This document shows positions 16,173 through 16,555 of a stretch of 16,555 nt of DNA, piece by piece. The DNA is from Polyangiaceae bacterium (GTDB taxonomy: Bacteria; Myxococcota; Polyangia; Polyangiales; Polyangiaceae), in assembly GCA_025936205.1 (NCBI GenBank), contig JAICTU010000173.1, positions 1 to 16,555 of the forward strand, written 5' to 3'. Both the position numbers and the translations under genes were made by a program. Numbering within the stretch: the stretch's first letter is position 1; the number at the start of each line of letters is the position of its first letter. Below the pieces are notes generated by a model. That model worked only from the letters and a program-made list of their open reading frames with translations, was not told the origin of the DNA and did no database searches.

Positions 16173-16496
16173 TCAGCCTCGCAACGCTCGCACCAGCGCA
16201 GCCACGTACATGGCGTCCGTGCCTACCGCGCATCGAATCACGGCATCGCCCACGGCGACTTCGACGAATCCCGCCGTTGACGGCGTCCTCACCTCGTCGA
16301 GCGCAATCTCGATCGCAGCTGGCGTCGGCGACCCGTGCTCCGCACGGGTACCACGCTTGAGCTGGCTCGACCACCAGAGAAGCGTGTTGGCACGCACACC
16401 CTCGCGCTTTGCGAACTGCTCTGCGCTCAGCCCGCTCCCGTGCCATCGAGTCATCGCCTGCTGCCACCACGCCCGGGCCCTCCGCTTCTTTGCCAT
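16173..16496 (-). CDS. tnpA: IS66-family accessory protein TnpA
   Basis: A 107-residue IS66 Orf1/TnpA-like protein. The N-terminal half has a helix-turn-helix look typical of these proteins: WWQQAMTRWHGSGLSAEQFAKREGVRANTLLWW. The C-terminal half is a short beta region with FVEVAVGDAVIRCAVG and a final helix AALVRAL, where other TnpA proteins have an IxL/VRVPxG-like end. I chose the ATG at 16496 (MAKKRRARAWW); a TTG six codons upstream is possible. It is required for IS66 transposition, probably by DNA binding. A 20-bp palindrome spans the start codon, which may affect expression. Confidence 0.88.
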   Translation of the reverse strand: MAKKRRARAWWQQAMTRWHGSGLSAEQFAKREGVRANTLLWWSSQLKRGTRAEHGSPTPAAIEIALDEVRTPSTAGFVEVAVGDAVIRCAVGTDAMYVAALVRALRG

Positions 16497-16509
16497 GCCG
16501 GCATGGCAA
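16490..16509. promoter_or_regulatory. 20-bp perfect palindrome over the tnpA start
   Basis: TTGCCATGCC followed by GGCATGGCAA is a perfect 20-base palindrome, about 45 bp inside the IS66 terminus. It contains the tnpA ATG (16494-16496). It could be a site for a dimeric protein (TnpA itself is a candidate) or an RNA hairpin hiding the start codon. The perfect symmetry makes chance unlikely, but its function is inferred. Confidence 0.55.
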
Positions 16510-16528
16510 GACAACTCGAGTCACCGTG

Positions 16529-16555
16529 CAACCACGTGGCGGGCTAGACGGTTAC
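16529..16555 (-). repeat. IS66 terminal inverted repeat, tnpA side
   Basis: Read on the minus strand from 16555, this begins GTAACCGTCT and continues into CGTGGTTG, mirroring the repeat at 14105. The window stops at its last base, so the flanking target duplication cannot be seen. Confidence 0.9.

Larger units (their letters stand above)
14105..16555 (-). mobile_element. Complete IS66-family insertion sequence (2451 bp)
   Basis: The left terminus starts GTAACCGTCT at 14105; the right terminus is its reverse complement ending GTTAC at 16555. Over the outer 27 bases the two ends match at 22 positions, including the first ten and the inner CGTGGTTG. GTAA-type ends and the tnpA-tnpB-tnpC gene order are characteristic of IS66. 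All three frames are open and the catalytic residues are present, so the element may be active or recently so. The eight bases left of the element are GGAGCTGC (14097-14104). IS66 usually duplicates 8 bp, but the right flank is outside the window. It lies within the IS91-type transposase gene. Confidence 0.92.

Overview
The window looks like high-GC chromosomal DNA from a myxobacterium (Myxococcota, probably Polyangiales). That assignment is inferred from the proteins: very large secreted mosaics of DNRLRE/CBM96-like domains, MopE-like CNGIDDDCDG motifs, DDGNPCT cysteine repeats and kelch blades are typical of that group. All convincing genes lie on the minus strand, so transcription runs from high to low coordinates.

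Layout. (1) 1-3740: a secreted kelch-type protein whose 3' end lies off the left edge; at least 1246 codons are open. (2) 3737-12751: one giant 3004-residue lipoprotein. It overlaps the start of the first protein by four bases (ATGA), so the two form a translationally coupled pair. (3) 12752-13320: about 570 bp with no supportable gene, holding the lipoprotein ribosome binding site and a few weak dyads. (4) 13321-14104: the C-terminal remnant of an IS91/ISCR-type transposase. (5) 14105-16555: a complete IS66-family insertion sequence (tnpA, tnpB, tnpC) bounded by imperfect terminal inverted repeats. It sits inside the IS91-type gene, and the window ends exactly at its outer terminus.

How the genes work together. 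The two large proteins appear to be cell-surface or secreted partners made from one message. The first is a lipid-anchored mosaic: two DNRLRE domains, three MopE-like units, about 18 cysteine-rich DDGNPCT units, about 18 kelch-like blades, a 24-cysteine module and an Ig-like end. The second has its own signal peptide, a distinct N-terminal domain, kelch-like blades and the same cysteine module. A role in adhesion or surface binding is plausible but not shown by the sequence. The right-hand quarter is a nested mobile-element scar (IS66 inside IS91-like) upstream of this operon.

The giant lipoprotein and its coupled partner are the most unusual content. No toxin-antitoxin, CRISPR, tRNA, rRNA or recognisable defence genes were seen.
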